NCBI GenBank assembly: GCA_013396915.1
Contig: VWZL01001331.1
Location: 62,001 to 126,000 of the forward strand
Origin: Stercorarius parasiticus
Lineage: Eukaryota > Chordata > Aves > Charadriiformes > Stercorariidae
Direction of reading: 5' to 3'
DNA length: 64,000 nucleotides
Both the position numbers and the translations under genes were made by a program. Shown here piece by piece: positions 10,594 to 22,595 of the stretch. The notes under the pieces are model-generated. The model made no database searches. It saw only the letters and a program-made list of their open reading frames with translations, and had not been told where the DNA came from. Every line of letters begins with the position of its first letter. The stretch's first letter is position 1.

Positions 10594-11484
10594 GAACACT
10601 TGGGACATCCAGGGGGGACTGAGCCATGGTACAGGGCAGCCACCTCTGTCAGGCTCAAGCCATGGCTCACTGAAACTTTGGGGACAGACTTTTGACACTT
10701 TGAAAGTTATATATTCTCGGTATATCTAATTGACGCTCTTCTATTCATCTGTGAATCTATATCAAAGTCAATTACAAGTAATATTTAAAGTCTTACACCA
10801 TGCTATGTACGCATTTATAAATAGAACAAGGTAATTCTATATTAACCAGAAATGCAGAGGGAAAAAAAAAGAAGAAAAAGGCAGTGATCTAATAGTTATG
10901 AACAAAATATGTCTAAAAATACGTCCAGAAACTGGAATTATTGTGTGGAGGAAATATCAACATAATGACATTTGTCTTAAAAATAGCAGAAAAACATCAG
11001 AATAGCAGAACTTTTTGCGAGTTAACATGGGAGGCCTGAAGTGAGACATTCGAGGATTTGGGGTTTTGCCTCTGTTTTCAGAGGCAGGGAATGAAGAGAA
11101 AAGCTGAGGAAAGGAGCAGTGAGGAACCAGTCTAAAATTCCTGAAGCAAACGAAAGGTTTCTGAGTGCCTAGAGCTGCATCAAGGCAAGACGCTGGAAAC
11201 TTTCTCATGGGTGAGTTCTGCTGAAATTGCCAAGTCCTTGCAGATGACTTGGATCCCAGCAAAACCTCCCTGTCCCACGGTAAATGTTGTGTTCCCAGAC
11301 AACATCTATTTCCAGCCACAGCCTGCAAGTCTCTCACTGTAATGGTTAGATGGTACCCTTAGCTGATGCCAAACTGCTCTTCTCTGCGTGTCTGTCCTTG
11401 GGTGACCCCCGTGGGCTCTCCAGGGCAGCAGTGGTGCCTGTGTCCCCCAATGCCACAGCAATGCCACCACGCTCCTCTCCATTT
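10594..11484. other. Single-copy DNA with AT-rich block
   Basis: An AT-rich, motif-rich stretch at 10680-10960 contains TCTAATTGACG, ATCAAAGTCAATTAC and AAGTAATATTTAAAG and could be regulatory. The rest is unremarkable unique DNA. A minus-strand frame of 126 codons at 10957-11337 matches nothing I know. Confidence 0.4.
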
Positions 11485-11990
11485 ACACAGAATCACAGAA
11501 TGGCAGGGGTTGGAAGGGACCTCTGGAGATCATCTAGTCCAACCCCCCTGCCAGAGCAGGGTCACCAAGAGCAGGTTGCACAGGAATGCATCCAGACGGG
11601 TTTTGAATGTCTCCAGAGATGGAGATGCCACCACCTCTCTGGGCAGCCTGTGCCAGGGCTCTGCCACCCTCAAAGTAAAGAAGTTCCTCCTCATGTTTAG
11701 GTGGAACTTCTGTGTTCAAGTTTGTGCCCATTACCCCTTGTCCTGTTGCCGGGCGCCACTGAAAAGAGCCTGGCACCATCCTCCTGACACCCATCCTTTA
11801 AGTATTTATAAGCGTTGATAAGATCCCCTGTCAGTCGTCTTTTTTCCAGACTAAAAAGGCCCAAATCCCCCAGCCTTTCTTCATAAGAGAGGTGTTCCAA
11901 TCCCCTCATCATCTTGGTAGCCCTTTGCTGCACCCTCTCCAGCAATCCCCTGTCCTTCTTGAACCGGGGAGCCCAGAACTGGACACAGTA
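11485..11990 (-). mobile_element. CR1 element with ORF2 C-terminal remnant
   Basis: Minus-strand CR1 of about 505 bp, from ACACAGAATCACAGAATGG to CTGGACACAGTA on the + strand. It holds the 3' UTR and the end of ORF2; the minus-strand translation between about 11697 and 11990 shows [30 protein letters not shown] and NRTRGNG, all typical of the CR1 ORF2 C-terminus. The final HWNRLPR part is degraded or frame-shifted. CCATTT at 11479-11484 and 11991-11996 may be the target-site duplication. It is an older CR1 type than the copies at 7.2 and 9.1 kb, judging by its CACAGAAT end and divergence. Confidence 0.93.
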
Positions 11991-11996
11991 CCATTT

Positions 11997-12420
11997 TTCC
12001 AGCCCTGCTAGCTGCTGGCTGGACATCCTAGCCCAAGAAAAACCTGGCTTGTTCCTGGAGAGCAGAGGTGAAGTCATGGGGATGCAGCGCCTGAGCCCCA
12101 CAGCCTGGGAGCAAAGGGCCAAACTCTTCCCCTGGGTGAGATTTCACCGACCCAATTATTTAGTGGAAAAAAGTTTAGGAAATAATAGCTTTGAAGTCAG
12201 TGGGACTGATTTACACCATTATGTGGCCTTACTTCTAACCCAAACGGCATGAAAAATAGCTGCCTAGAGTGGTTTGATGTCTTTTTTTTTAAAGGCAGAC
12301 CGACTGTTATTACTGGAAAAAGTGACCAAAGGTTCAGGGGCACAAGGACATCTTCAGCCTTCCAGGTCTGCAACCTTTCTTTAATTTCTCCACTTATTTC
12401 AGACAAATAATTCAAATGTG
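11997..12420. other. Unique DNA with degraded ancient repeat
   Basis: At 12191-12217 lies TTGAAGTCAGTGGGACTGAT followed by TTACACC, preceded at 12116-12150 by GGGCCAAACTCTTCCCC and GAGATTTCACC. Similar wording recurs in many sauropsid genomes as an old palindromic interspersed repeat. The family name is not known to me, and no complete element can be delimited. No gene is visible. Confidence 0.35.
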
Positions 12421-12600
12421 TGAAACATTATAATTTCCAAAATTTAAATAATAACACTTCATTTATAAATAAAATTATGTACGGTATGTATTCTATTACT
12501 ATAGAATTAAATTATTAAAACAAATTATTTATATTTATATTATTAGAAAACAAAAATTCTTTATTTATTAAAAAAAATAAATTAAAAATACCCCCTAGGT
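12421..12600. other. Very AT-rich segment
   Basis: About 180 bp composed almost only of A and T (ATTAAATTATTAAAACAAAT and similar), ending in ATTAAAAAAAATAAATTAAA. It is low-complexity but not a clean tandem repeat. It may be a local melting region; no function can be read from it. Confidence 0.6.
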
Positions 12601-13170
12601 AAAAGCTGTCCCTGTTTTTCTCTCTGCACCCAAGAACGTTGAAAACGTTGGGGTCCAAGCCTGAGTGGTGCCCATCAACAGCTTCCTCTGAAGCTGCTGC
12701 GGACTGAGGACACTTGGATTCCTGTAGGAAAAGGCCCAAAAAGTTTCTGGACCTCAGTAATAGAGGGAAACTGGAGCAAACTGGGAGTCAGCAGCTGTGC
12801 AACCCAGGCAGGGTCATTGATGGAGATTTTGGGGCAAAGTCATATGCTCTGGACTTTGTCGAAATGAAGAAAAAATGAAAGAAAGAAAATCTGGGGTAAG
12901 TGGTTTTATCATAAACTCCTGTCCTCAAAATGCTGTGGCAATAACAAATGCATCCACCTGCACATAAAAGAGAAGAAATAAAGGTTAAAGCTGGGTGGAA
13001 CTTTGTAGTTTTTTTTTTTTTAAAACCTTTTTATTTTAATTGCCAGTTGTGATGGCAGGGAAAAAAAAATATGTAAAAAGCAAGAATAGCTAAAAATAGG
13101 TCAGATAAAAGGCAGCATATCTAGCCATAAATTATCCAGAACCCAATAAAAGCTCAGTGAATGAGACAGT
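12601..13170. other. Single-copy DNA, no gene seen
   Basis: Unique AT-leaning sequence with a T-run at 13009-13021 and an A-run at about 13062-13070. No open frame over 75 codons and no recognised repeat. Confidence 0.5.
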
Positions 13171-13680
13171 GGAATGTGTGGGGGCATGAAGACATAATGA
13201 TATTAAATTAGAGCTTGCCTTCAAAACTGAAGAGGGTTGTGAATTACTCTCATTTAAGAGCTTTGCAGTAATCGATAGCGGCTTTTGCTGCCTGTGGACA
13301 AAATCTCATAAATTCCCTTTTATTTTAGGTGCCTGTGCAGGAGGAACGTGTGCTGGGGAGGCTTCAAGAAAGGCGAGCGGAGCAGGTCCCCGAGCGGTTC
13401 TGATCCTGGCAGCGCCCGGACTCTTCATTTCAACTCAGATTTGCTCCTCCTTCCCGCCCCCGCTCCCAAGGGGAAAGCAGAGTGCTAAATGCTGGATGTG
13501 CTAATTGCTGTGCCATCGCACTTCAGAGGTAAAACACTGTCAAGCTGGGCTCCCTTTGGAGGAATTAAATCTCCCCGAAATCCTCTGCCTGCACTGCGTG
13601 CACCATCCGGCTGGATTGCATCTCCATAATGTATCGCTGGAGCTCATTCTCTCTGTGTTTTGAACAGTGTAATCCTAATA
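13171..13680. promoter_or_regulatory. Candidate conserved non-coding element
   Basis: Single-copy block with GTAATCGATAGCGGC (13269-13283), CTAATTGCTG near 13500 and CATAATGTATCG near 13625. A good-looking splice acceptor, CCTTTTATTTTAG followed by GTGCCTG, ends at about 13329. The DNA after it has no convincing open exon or donor, so regulatory DNA is the likelier reading; an exon of a non-coding transcript cannot be excluded. Confidence 0.28.
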
Positions 13681-15114
13681 TGTAGGAACAACATAGTTTT
13701 CCCTCACGTAATTTGCAGATCTTCTACTGAGTGCCTAATGCATCCAAATTATTCCCTTCTGCAGCCACCTGAATTTAGCAGAGCTGCCTCAAAAGCCCTG
13801 TCCCTTTGTAGATGGGTACCATTTGTAGACTGGCACAATTTCCATGCTCAGAAGTTCCTCATATTCTGAAACCTGCCAAGAAGTGCTGGTGTCTTGATTT
13901 CTCTGGTGGGAGACAATGGTGTGACCATTGACAGACCACAGAAGGTCTGCAGAACCCGTTATCCCATAGCCAAGACCTACTACGGGCTGCAAAACTCTTC
14001 CTAAGACCTTCTACTAACACGTTATGACCTTCAAACACACCTAAGACCTTCAATAAAAGACCACAAGTACAATGTGCCACAGGAAGAGAGGAAGACGCAC
14101 AGAGGGCATCTCCCAAGTCCCAAAGGGATTCATTAAAGGCCTCCCAGAGGGATGAAGAAAACAAGCCATGCCTCACACTGTGGAAAAAGGTAACAAACAT
14201 CAGCAGTCCCAGTAAAGTCCCAGGAGGAGCCAAGCTTCTTTGCCTTCCTGTGATATTTGCATTGCCTCTTGCATGTTAATAATTAACAGGAATCTGCTTC
14301 TGGTGCCATTACCTTGGGAGTAGCGTGCCCATCTTCCCGATGGGCTTTAGAAAACGAGCCGTCACCACAGATGGAGATGATCCTTAGAGGCACAGATGGA
14401 CATGATCCCTGGAGGAGATGAGTAAGGCCATGGCTTAGCTTGGCAATGAGGAGGAAAGCAAACGCCTGCTTTTGGCAATGGCCCTGGCCAAAGGAGTTAT
14501 GATGAGTGTTATCAGGATCTTTGGAAGGAAATTACCCTGCCATGAAACTCAGCATCCCTTGTCCAGACGGGGTTTCTCAGCCCTATGTGTGAGAAAGCAG
14601 AGGCCAGCAGTTATCTGCATTCCTCTCATTCCACCAACAAAGTCTCCCCGTGGTTCATTTCCTCTAGAAAGGTATTAAGGAATATTAAAGGGATAGGAAT
14701 CTGCTCATTAAAGACAAGTCCGGCAGATCCCTCGCTCGCAAAAGGAAAGACTGCAGGGCTTAATTTACCCAATTGTTGATGATTGATTAGCAAGGCCATT
14801 TTGAAATGCTTTTGATCCCCCCCATCCCCTCATTATAAACGTGTCTGGGACTGGAGCGTTGGACTATACCCAAGTAATCTCAGAAGCTGAGGGAGCTTTG
14901 AACAAGGTTTTTTTTTTTTATTAATATTCCAATCAATAAGCAGGAGGGAGCAGATGAGGAGAAGTATTTTGCTGTATTGCATCCCCTGTGCCAGGTTTTC
15001 GGTGGGCTGGGACAGCTCGCTTGGCTGGGTGGCTGAGCTGCTGGGCGCCTTCCAGGGCTGCACACTGGGGGTGCAGCAGGACCTTCTCATGGGCACTTGG
15101 CCATGGCAGCCTAG
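13681..15114. other. Single-copy DNA, no gene seen
   Basis: Unique sequence. A short imperfect tandem of CTAAGACCTTC with a 40-bp period begins at 14001. Around 14770-14815 TTGATGATTGATTAGC has HOX/PBX-like texture. A T-run lies at 14909-14918. No recognised exon. Confidence 0.45.
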
Positions 15115-15555
15115 GCAAATGATCACAGGGCTGGAGTACCTCTCCTATGAGGACAGTCTGAGAGAGCTGGGGTTGTTCAGCCTGGAGAAGGCTCTGGGGA
15201 GACTTTATAGTGGCCTTCCAGTACCTGAAAGTGCCTATAGGAGAGATGGGGAGGGGCTGTTTGCAAGGGCATGTAGCCATAGGACGAGGGGCAATGGTTT
15301 TAAACGAGAGCAGGGTAGGTTTAGACTAGGCATTAGGAAGAAGTTCTTTACAATGAGGGTGGTGAGACACTGGAACAGGTTGCCCAGAGAGGTGGTGGAG
15401 GCCCGATCCCTGGAGACATTCAAGGCCAGGCTTGATGAGGCTCTGAGCAATCTGATCTAATTGAAGATGTCCCTGCTTACTGCAGGGGCGTTGGACTACA
15501 TGACTTTTAGAGGTCCCTTCCAACCCAACACATTCTATGATTCTATGATTCTATG
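15115..15555 (+). mobile_element. CR1 element with ORF2 C-terminus and complete 3' end
   Basis: Plus-strand CR1, about 440 bp, ending in three ATTCTATG-type units at 15533-15555. The reading frame up to about 15460 keeps the ORF2 C-terminus: MITGLEYLSYEDSLRELG, FSLEKALGRL (with a small deletion against the usual [12 protein letters not shown]), [30 protein letters not shown] and a terminal LSNLI. The frame extends upstream into sequence that is not clearly CR1, so the 5' border is approximate. It is 5'-truncated, with no reverse transcriptase core. Confidence 0.93.
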
Positions 15556-18500
15556 TGTGGGAAGTGCTAGGCTACAGGGGAAACACACATGTGGCAAGGC
15601 AGGCTGGTCTTGATCTGCTTTGGAATGGGTGGAAGTCCCCAGGTCATGTTGTTTTTAGATAAGTCTTGTCATTCAATGTGCTAAAATTTTATGTCTCTCA
15701 CTGTGAGAAGGGGAAGAAGTTCAGAAGCGGCTGATCAACCCAAGGAGAGACTGATCTGCAAGAAAAAACATTGTCCCTCCAACCCGAGTCCCTAGTCGTG
15801 CGATGAACATTGCAGGCAGCATTGCCGTGAATGGAGGGTGGAAAACAGGAGGAGGAATGGAGGGACAGGTCCTGCCACTGGAGGCAGGGCAAAGGCCAGG
15901 AGTTTGGCATGGGAGAGAAACACAGCATAAAGCAGTTCCTGGCGTGTCTCGTGCTCCAGGCTATACCTATGGGAACAGTCATGTCCTGGTCTGATCCCGG
16001 ACCTGATTTTCAATTTGCATCCAGACAACTTCCAGACCTGACTCCAAATTTATGCATTTGAAGGCTGGTTGGAGTCTGGACTACTCAGGAGACACATGTG
16101 GTGCCAATTTGGGCTTGGGACTCCGGAGACTTGTTTGGCTGCGAAGTGATCACAGTTAACTTCTCAGACACCGATGGCCACATGAGGCACACTGAGATCT
16201 GCTGATGAGAAGCCTTTTGTACAGAGTAGGCACTCATATTATTATTAATCAAGGTCTCACATCTTACCATCTGGTTCTCATTCTCAGCGCGGCTTCCAGG
16301 TGGCAGCAAGCTGTTCAGATGGGCTCGCTCCCACCCACAGTAGTCTTCTGGGCTCCAGTGCCCATCAGCGTGAACATGGAGAAGATCCCACGTGGAGAAG
16401 ATCCCTCCTGAGCTGTGCTTGCAGCCCTGCCTTATCATTCATATGCTTGAGGGTAGACCAGAGATGGCATCCAGCTCACCTTGCTTTAGGTGGCTCCGGC
16501 GCAAATATCTGTCTCTGAACTCACTGCCACAGGTTCCTCTTTCAGTCAGTGGACTGAAACAGGCACTTTTAAGACATGATTCATCTGCTGTGTTTTAGAT
16601 GCCAGCCCCAGGATGAATTGTGTGCTAGTCACCGTTGCCCAGACTGTTTAGATAGATCTGAATTGTTAAAAAAATCTGCTTAAACTGACAAGCTTACAGG
16701 TAGACGTCTGCAAGGGAGATAAACCAAATGAGATGCTTCCTAGCACAAGCATATGAAAATGTTTCTTGTAACCGGAGATTGGCAAGGTCTACTTTGGACC
16801 AGAGGACTTGACTCTTCTTGGTAGAGATTCTCTTGAATAATGCTAATGACAAGCCCCACACTTCCTCGGGGACAGTCATGCCCTCTGCAGATTGAGAAAT
16901 AGCTACACATGGAGCCCCATGACTGCAATGCAGCAACCAAATCAAACACTTGAATTGAGGTCTTTGCTTGTGGGTTGCTCCACGTGCACAAGTTGTCTTA
17001 GCAGCTATGACAGTCAAGGGAGATGAAGTTCATAGTTTGCAGTGGTTAGATGTGATGCAGGTGACCAGCCATTAAAGTGTGATTCCATTGCCTAGCAAAA
17101 GATGATGGTAATTTTGACATCATAAGATGTCACATTTGCCTCATGCTACAGGTCCAGATAGGCACAGGTCACTTGTAAACCTAGGGTCATCCGGGTCTGC
17201 TGTCCGCCAGGTACATGTGGATGACTTGGATACTCTGGGACATCTCAAATGGCACAAACCATCTACATTTAGGCAACCAAATTGCTCCCCTTTGACATTG
17301 TGAGTCCACGGTCTGAATTCCAGCCCAGGTCACTGCCACAGTGGGGACTTAGGCAAAGCCACCAAACTCCTCTGAAAGAAAGCAGGGCCCTGCTCTTCAT
17401 TGTTCCTCTCAGCCCCATGATGGTGTTCTGCAGTAACTGCACAGTCCCATGGCAAAGGTGTGCTCTCTGCTCCTGGGTGTAGCCACACTGGTTATTCGCA
17501 TTTTCCTGTTGGTCTGTCCACTAACATCTCCCTCCTGGGATGATATGTAGACCAAATGGCAGCCAAGGAAGAAACCACAGAAGCAGCAACGTCTGGCAGG
17601 GATGTGGTGGCCTTAGAGAAAATTTCAGACAATCATGTCAGACCTGAATTAGTTGTTGTGCTTGTTTTTGTAGCTTGGCAAAGTTTTAACATCAGACACT
17701 AGCACTACTGTGCCTTTTAATGTTAACATAGTTTTAAAGGACTCAATGTCTGGTGCTGGACATCAATGGAGAGCAAGGACACAACCAGCCCAAATAACTG
17801 GAAAGATCAGTTGCTCGCTTTTGCAATGTGAAGGAGACAGGTACTGATTGAAGCTTTTGGGTAACTTTAAGCCTAGGTGTTCATTGTGGTGACTCCTAAA
17901 GCTGAGATTGAAATTCATAGGCTTTCATTGAAATAAGTTGCTTGCTCCAGGGATGGTCTTGGTGGAAGATTGGAGTCCTCAGTTCCTGGTCAACCAGAAC
18001 TTATCCTTTTGAGGTCTTCTGAGCATTTAGGCCCGTGGGGCTCGCTGGTTTATCAAAAACTGCACTGGAGGGTCATATGTAAATTGGGGCTAAACTATTT
18101 GCTTTCTGGTCTTACTGGAAGCTAAGAGTACTTCCCATATTCAGTAAGGTTTTGAAACAAGCTTGAGAAATTCTTCCCGGTTTCTCCAGAGACTTGCTTG
18201 GAAATGCTGTGAAGCAGCAGTGTGGATATATCAGGGCAGTATTCATTTTCTTGTACCTATAGTGACTAAAGTCAACATAGTCTTATATGAAAATAAAATC
18301 GGAAGCAGAAGAAATGCATTGCTGCAAATCTTCAGAAAGTTCTTTTTACTCAGGAAGAAAATACAGTTAAACAGAATAGGTAAAGGTTGGCATATTCAAC
18401 CTTCGGGTCAATTCTCCTTCAGATTTCATCAAGAGTTGCATGTGTCTAGTGGATGTGGCATTTTAGGTACCATTGACCAGAGACAAAGGAAAACACACCT

Positions 18501-18610
18501 CCCAGTTCTCATCGGTAGAACCATGAGGTTTGCTGCTGCTCTTCCATTTTTCTGGAATCAGGCAATTACGAGGCACTTCAGTTTTCAGTTTTTAAAAAGT
18601 ATGTTTATCT
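15556..18610. other. Single-copy DNA, no gene seen
   Basis: About 3 kb of unique sequence. A 14-bp near-perfect doublet (GTGGAGAAGATCCC) occurs at about 16376-16406. Frames reach 117 codons. A 199-codon plus-strand frame starting at 18163 runs into the CR1 that follows and has no recognised domain. Confidence 0.5.
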
Positions 18611-18815
18611 CTGAGGGTGGTGAGACACTAGAACAGGTTGCCCAGAAAAGTTGTGGATACCCCATCCCTGGGAGAGTTCAAAGCCAGGCTGGATGGGCCT
18701 TTGAGCAGCCTGGTCTAGTAGGAGGTGTCCCTGCCCATGGCAGGGGGGTTAGAACTAGGTGATCTTTAAGGTCCCTTCCCACTCTAACCATTCTATGATT
18801 CTATGCTTCTATGAT
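18611..18815 (+). mobile_element. CR1 3' tail, 5'-truncated
   Basis: Plus-strand CR1 tail from CTGAGGGTGGTGAGACAC to the terminal CTATGATTCTATGCTTCTATGAT-type end. It keeps the last codons of ORF2 and the 3' UTR with GGTCTAGTAGGAGGTGTCC. The ORF2 end is damaged (ACAGGTTGCCCAGAAAAG). It is a recent CR1 type, truncated to about 205 bp. Confidence 0.93.
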
Positions 18816-21090
18816 CTCACCCTACACATCACTGTAAAATCTAACACTCACTGGTTGCATCCTGGGGTGTCTCAGTTCACAATCAGCGCCCAGCTGCAGG
18901 AAACTTATGTCTACCTTTTGTTCCCCTCAGCATTAGAGTTTGGAAGGGACTTGTAAAGGTGACTATTATTCAAGAGAAACAGCCCATTATCCTGTGCTGG
19001 CTGCAAATTTGTATGAAGAACTTTCTTCTGACCCAATGAACAGTTTGTCTGAAAAAAAGGAAGGTGTATGAGATGGAGGAACAAGCAACACGCAAGACAA
19101 GATACGGCCCCTGGACTTTGGTCCTCCAAAGTTCAAATCCTTGGAAGAGCTTCCCAGGTTTGCTCCTCTGAACCTGAAATCCTGCTTTGGCTGTGACCTT
19201 GGCAAGTGGCCGAGTCCGAATGTGCCTCAGTCCCTTCTCTGCAATAACAGGGGCACCAGTCACCAGTACTTGCCTGTGCCACTGAAGCTCTCAAAGTGCT
19301 TGCAAATTGTTCAGACACCGTGTATGATCTAAACAAACTGAGCTGGGGATTATATAAACTAGCTACGCACATAAATTGAGAGTTTTAAGAGGGGAAGGAA
19401 GAAGGTTTTGTTTGTGTATTTTTTATTACAGGATATAAACAGGCAAATAAATAATTTACCGTGTGGTCCATGCTTTGAGGCAGCCCAAATGCTTTCCTGC
19501 TGTGTCCTTCAGAGCCCTATTCAAAGTCAGAGACAAGCAAGGGAGCAGCTATACATTTATTTTATTGCTCTGCAAAAGCAAACAAGCAACAGATTAGTTG
19601 AAAGTGAGGATGGGAAAGAATGTGACTGTTCTCATCTCCTAAATCCTAGTAATCTCTGTATTTCCTGGACCAGGGTTCAGCTCACCAGCCTTTAGATGTC
19701 CACAGCATGGATGTCTGCTAAAGGACTGATTGTGGAAGGCTCCCTTTATAGAGAAGATGGCTCATTTCCACAGCCTGTGTCATCTGATCTTGTCTGAACT
19801 ATTCTAGACAGTTTTTCAGATAGGCATCATCCTCTGTCTTCTGGGAGAAATACTGCAGCAGGGAGATGGACCGGCAGTACATTTGAACTTCTGGGATGAG
19901 ACCAAGAGGCTCAGAGGAGAGGACAGGCTTCTGCTTGTTATCTGATGGCTTCAGAATCACCAAAGTGGACCCCTGGGGACTGCAAATTTAAGGGCATCAA
20001 GTTTCAGCACACCCAAGTGGTGCTCAATTTGTGCAAGAAGCCAACCAGGAAAACCATGATCTTTAAAGATGTTTTAAAAGGTGGTGGGAATGGATACGCA
20101 ACCTGAAAGCATGGCTTTTGTTAGATCACTTGGTCTCCTCCTCCTGGGTCAGTGAGGTAAATGCTGTCATCTCCATCCAGATTAGCCTGCCTAGGATCCC
20201 ACTACAGCCAACAAAGGTCCCAGTGTGGGTTCAGTTCCTCACCATTACAAGCTGGTGTTGCATCATTTCAACCCCAAACCAATCGTGAGACATGATCACA
20301 TACAGGAACCATCTAATTTCCTGCTCGGAACCAAATCAAGAAGGAAATATATCCTTAAAGCTGTTAATGCAGAGACTAACTTAGCCTTGATATTCATGTA
20401 AAATTGCCGGTCAGCTCCCCAGGGTGTCTGTGCATCCAAACATAAGCTTTTATTAAGCATATTAGGGAAAGCAAAGCCCCTTCTGTCCCACCTCTGGCTT
20501 ACCACCTGGACTAGGAAATTTGCTGCTCGAGAAAAGATGCAAAATGAAACCCACAAAATCGGTAGGAATTTCCTCTGGAAAATCCAGGCTCATCAGGACA
20601 CGCTGCTGGGCCTGGAGACAACTATTGTGTTGAAAGGGAACTCAGTGAAATACAGGGAAGGGAAAAGCCTTGTTCATGTTTCAGTAGGTCACAAGGTGCA
20701 ACAAATGACCATATTATTGAATGCAAATATGTACTCTGGGTCAGCTGAATGGCTATTTGAGTTTAGTTAATCAGTTACAGAACGATGTTGCTTGCTGTTG
20801 CCTTTTCAACAGACGTCAGAAAGAAGGCCTTGTTTTTTGAATCCAGACCAGATTTGCCTCTTTTTATGAAAAAAAGTCAATGGTGTCCATGGTATATGGT
20901 ACACGGTACACTGCCAAACCTTTTTGTACGGATCATCATCAGGCCCTTTGAGGAGAGGGGACCAGAGCCTGGCAGGATGGTGGAATAATGAGGTATCTCA
21001 TGAGATCTCTGACCTAAAGGTCAAAAGTCTGTAGCCTACTGCATTTTAGCAGCTCCAGAATTCAGCTTCCCCCTAGATACAGCAAACGGT
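18816..21090. other. Single-copy DNA, no gene seen
   Basis: Unique sequence. A small cluster GGTATATGGTACACGGTACA at about 20890-20909 is partly palindromic. Frames up to 97 codons are unrecognised. No transposon is visible. Confidence 0.5.
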
Positions 21091-21195
21091 ATCACAGAAC
21101 CACAGAATTATAGAAAAAAAAATGGTTGGAAGGGACCTCTGGAGATAATCCAATCCACCCCCCTGCTCAAAGCAGGGCCAACTTCAACAGTTGCT
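21091..21195 (-). mobile_element. Old CR1 3' end fragment
   Basis: Minus-strand fragment of about 105 bp: ATCACAGAACCACAGAATTATAG-type end on the + strand, an A-run, then GGTTGGAAGGGACCTCTGGAG and CCCTGCTCAAAGCAGGGC. The divergent octamer tail and the internal A-run indicate an older CR1 subfamily than the copies at 7.2 or 24.2 kb. The far border is approximate. Confidence 0.88.
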
Positions 21196-22106
21196 CATAT
21201 CTTTACACTTCTTCAGCCTGTGTTCAGAAATAAGGTCTGTGAGCGAGTCTGCTCTCCTTTAGCAGGAACCGTGTAAAAATTGTGCTTTCCAAGACATTTG
21301 CTAGGGAGATCTTGGCAGCACAGCAGACTGGGTGACTTTTCCCTATAGATTTTCTTGCTAGTGCTCTAGGCATCATCTGAAGTCCAGTCCCATGCCTTAG
21401 ACTTCAGTGAGAGCTATTTCCTTTTTCTCCGTGTTGAAGTAGCTGATTACCTTCCAAAACCAGCCCAAAGCTCTCAGTATCTCACCTTAAGTTGCTAGGA
21501 GTTAATGCACAAAAGAGGACCACACTGCCCAGTGCGTTGCAAGAAGATAATGAAAAAGTTTTCAAAGAATGTATTCCGACCTTCAAAGGGCAGGGCTGCT
21601 GGAAGATTGTCGTGGAGGCAGGAGGACATTTTCTGACACTTTTTGACATGTTTAGTCCTGTATTCATTCTCCATTTCCAGGCAAAGCTGGTGCATGCTGT
21701 GCCAAGAATTATGTAAGTAGTGACAGGTTGATATCCCCAGCACCTGATTTTTGCTCAGAGAGAAAATAACAACATTAGAGATTGAAAACTGTGGTTTGTA
21801 CTCAGGGGGACAGTAGCATGTAGTCCAGCAGACTTGGTTTCTCTTGCTGTCCCACTGAAAGTAACTGCCCTGCTTCCAGAACACTTCCTTTTCTTCCACA
21901 CTCACTCAGATTTGAGCTAGCAATTATCCCCCACAGCTGAGTCCCTTGAGTGGCACTCATGGCCCATTTCCTCCTTCTGTCCAGCCGCCAAGTGAAGATC
22001 ATACGCAGGGTGACATGTTGGGAGTACAGCTCACCAACAGACTGCAGCTCAAAACGTTTCCTACAGGTACCTTGGTCTTTCTAGGTAGCTAATGATGTGG
22101 TGAGAG
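21196..22106. other. Single-copy DNA, no gene seen
   Basis: Unique sequence with overlapping unrecognised frames on both strands (largest 136 codons, minus strand, 21495-21905). No repeat family is apparent. Confidence 0.5.
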
Positions 22107-22595
22107 AGAATCACAGAATCGCCTAGGTTGGAAGGGACCTTTCAGATCATCGAGTCTAACCATTAATCTAACACTGACAAATCCACCATTAAACCATGGC
22201 CCTCAGCACCACATCTATCCATCTTTTAAATACCTCCAGGGATGGTGACTCAACCACTTCCCTGGGCAGCCTGTTCCAATGCTTGATAACCCTCTCTGTG
22301 AAGAAATTTTTCCTAATATCCATCCTTAACCAAATTTCCATCCTGAAAAAGAGGCCATTTCCTCTTGTCCTATCACCTGTTATTTGGGAGAAGAAACCAA
22401 CCCCCACCTCTCTACACCCTCCTTTCAGGTAGTTGTAGAGAGTGAGAAGGTCTCCCCTCAGCCTCCTCTTCTCCAGGCTGAACAACCCCAGCTCCCTCAG
22501 CTGCTCCTCATGAGACTTGTGCTCCAGACCCATCACCATCTTTGTTGTCCTTCTCTGGACTCACTCCAGCACCTCAATGTCTTTCTTGGAGTGAG
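22107..22595 (-). mobile_element. CR1 element of a second subfamily, ORF2 C-terminus readable
   Basis: Minus-strand CR1 of about 490 bp. The + strand begins GAGAATCACAGAATCGCC and continues with a 3' UTR that differs from the younger copies (CGAGTCTAACCATTAATC). The minus-strand frame at 22189-22539 keeps the ORF2 end without a stop: [44 protein letters not shown] and [13 protein letters not shown]. That ending differs from the KARLDGALSSLV ending of the younger copies, marking a separate CR1 subfamily. 5'-truncated. Confidence 0.93.

Noticed and set aside
18163..18762. 199-codon plus-strand open frame, the longest in the window
   Set aside because: Its end reads through a CR1 tail and the rest shows no known domain or splice context; it is consistent with chance.
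18920..18950. TTTGGAAGGGACTTG resembles CR1
   Set aside because: Too short, with no supporting context on either side.
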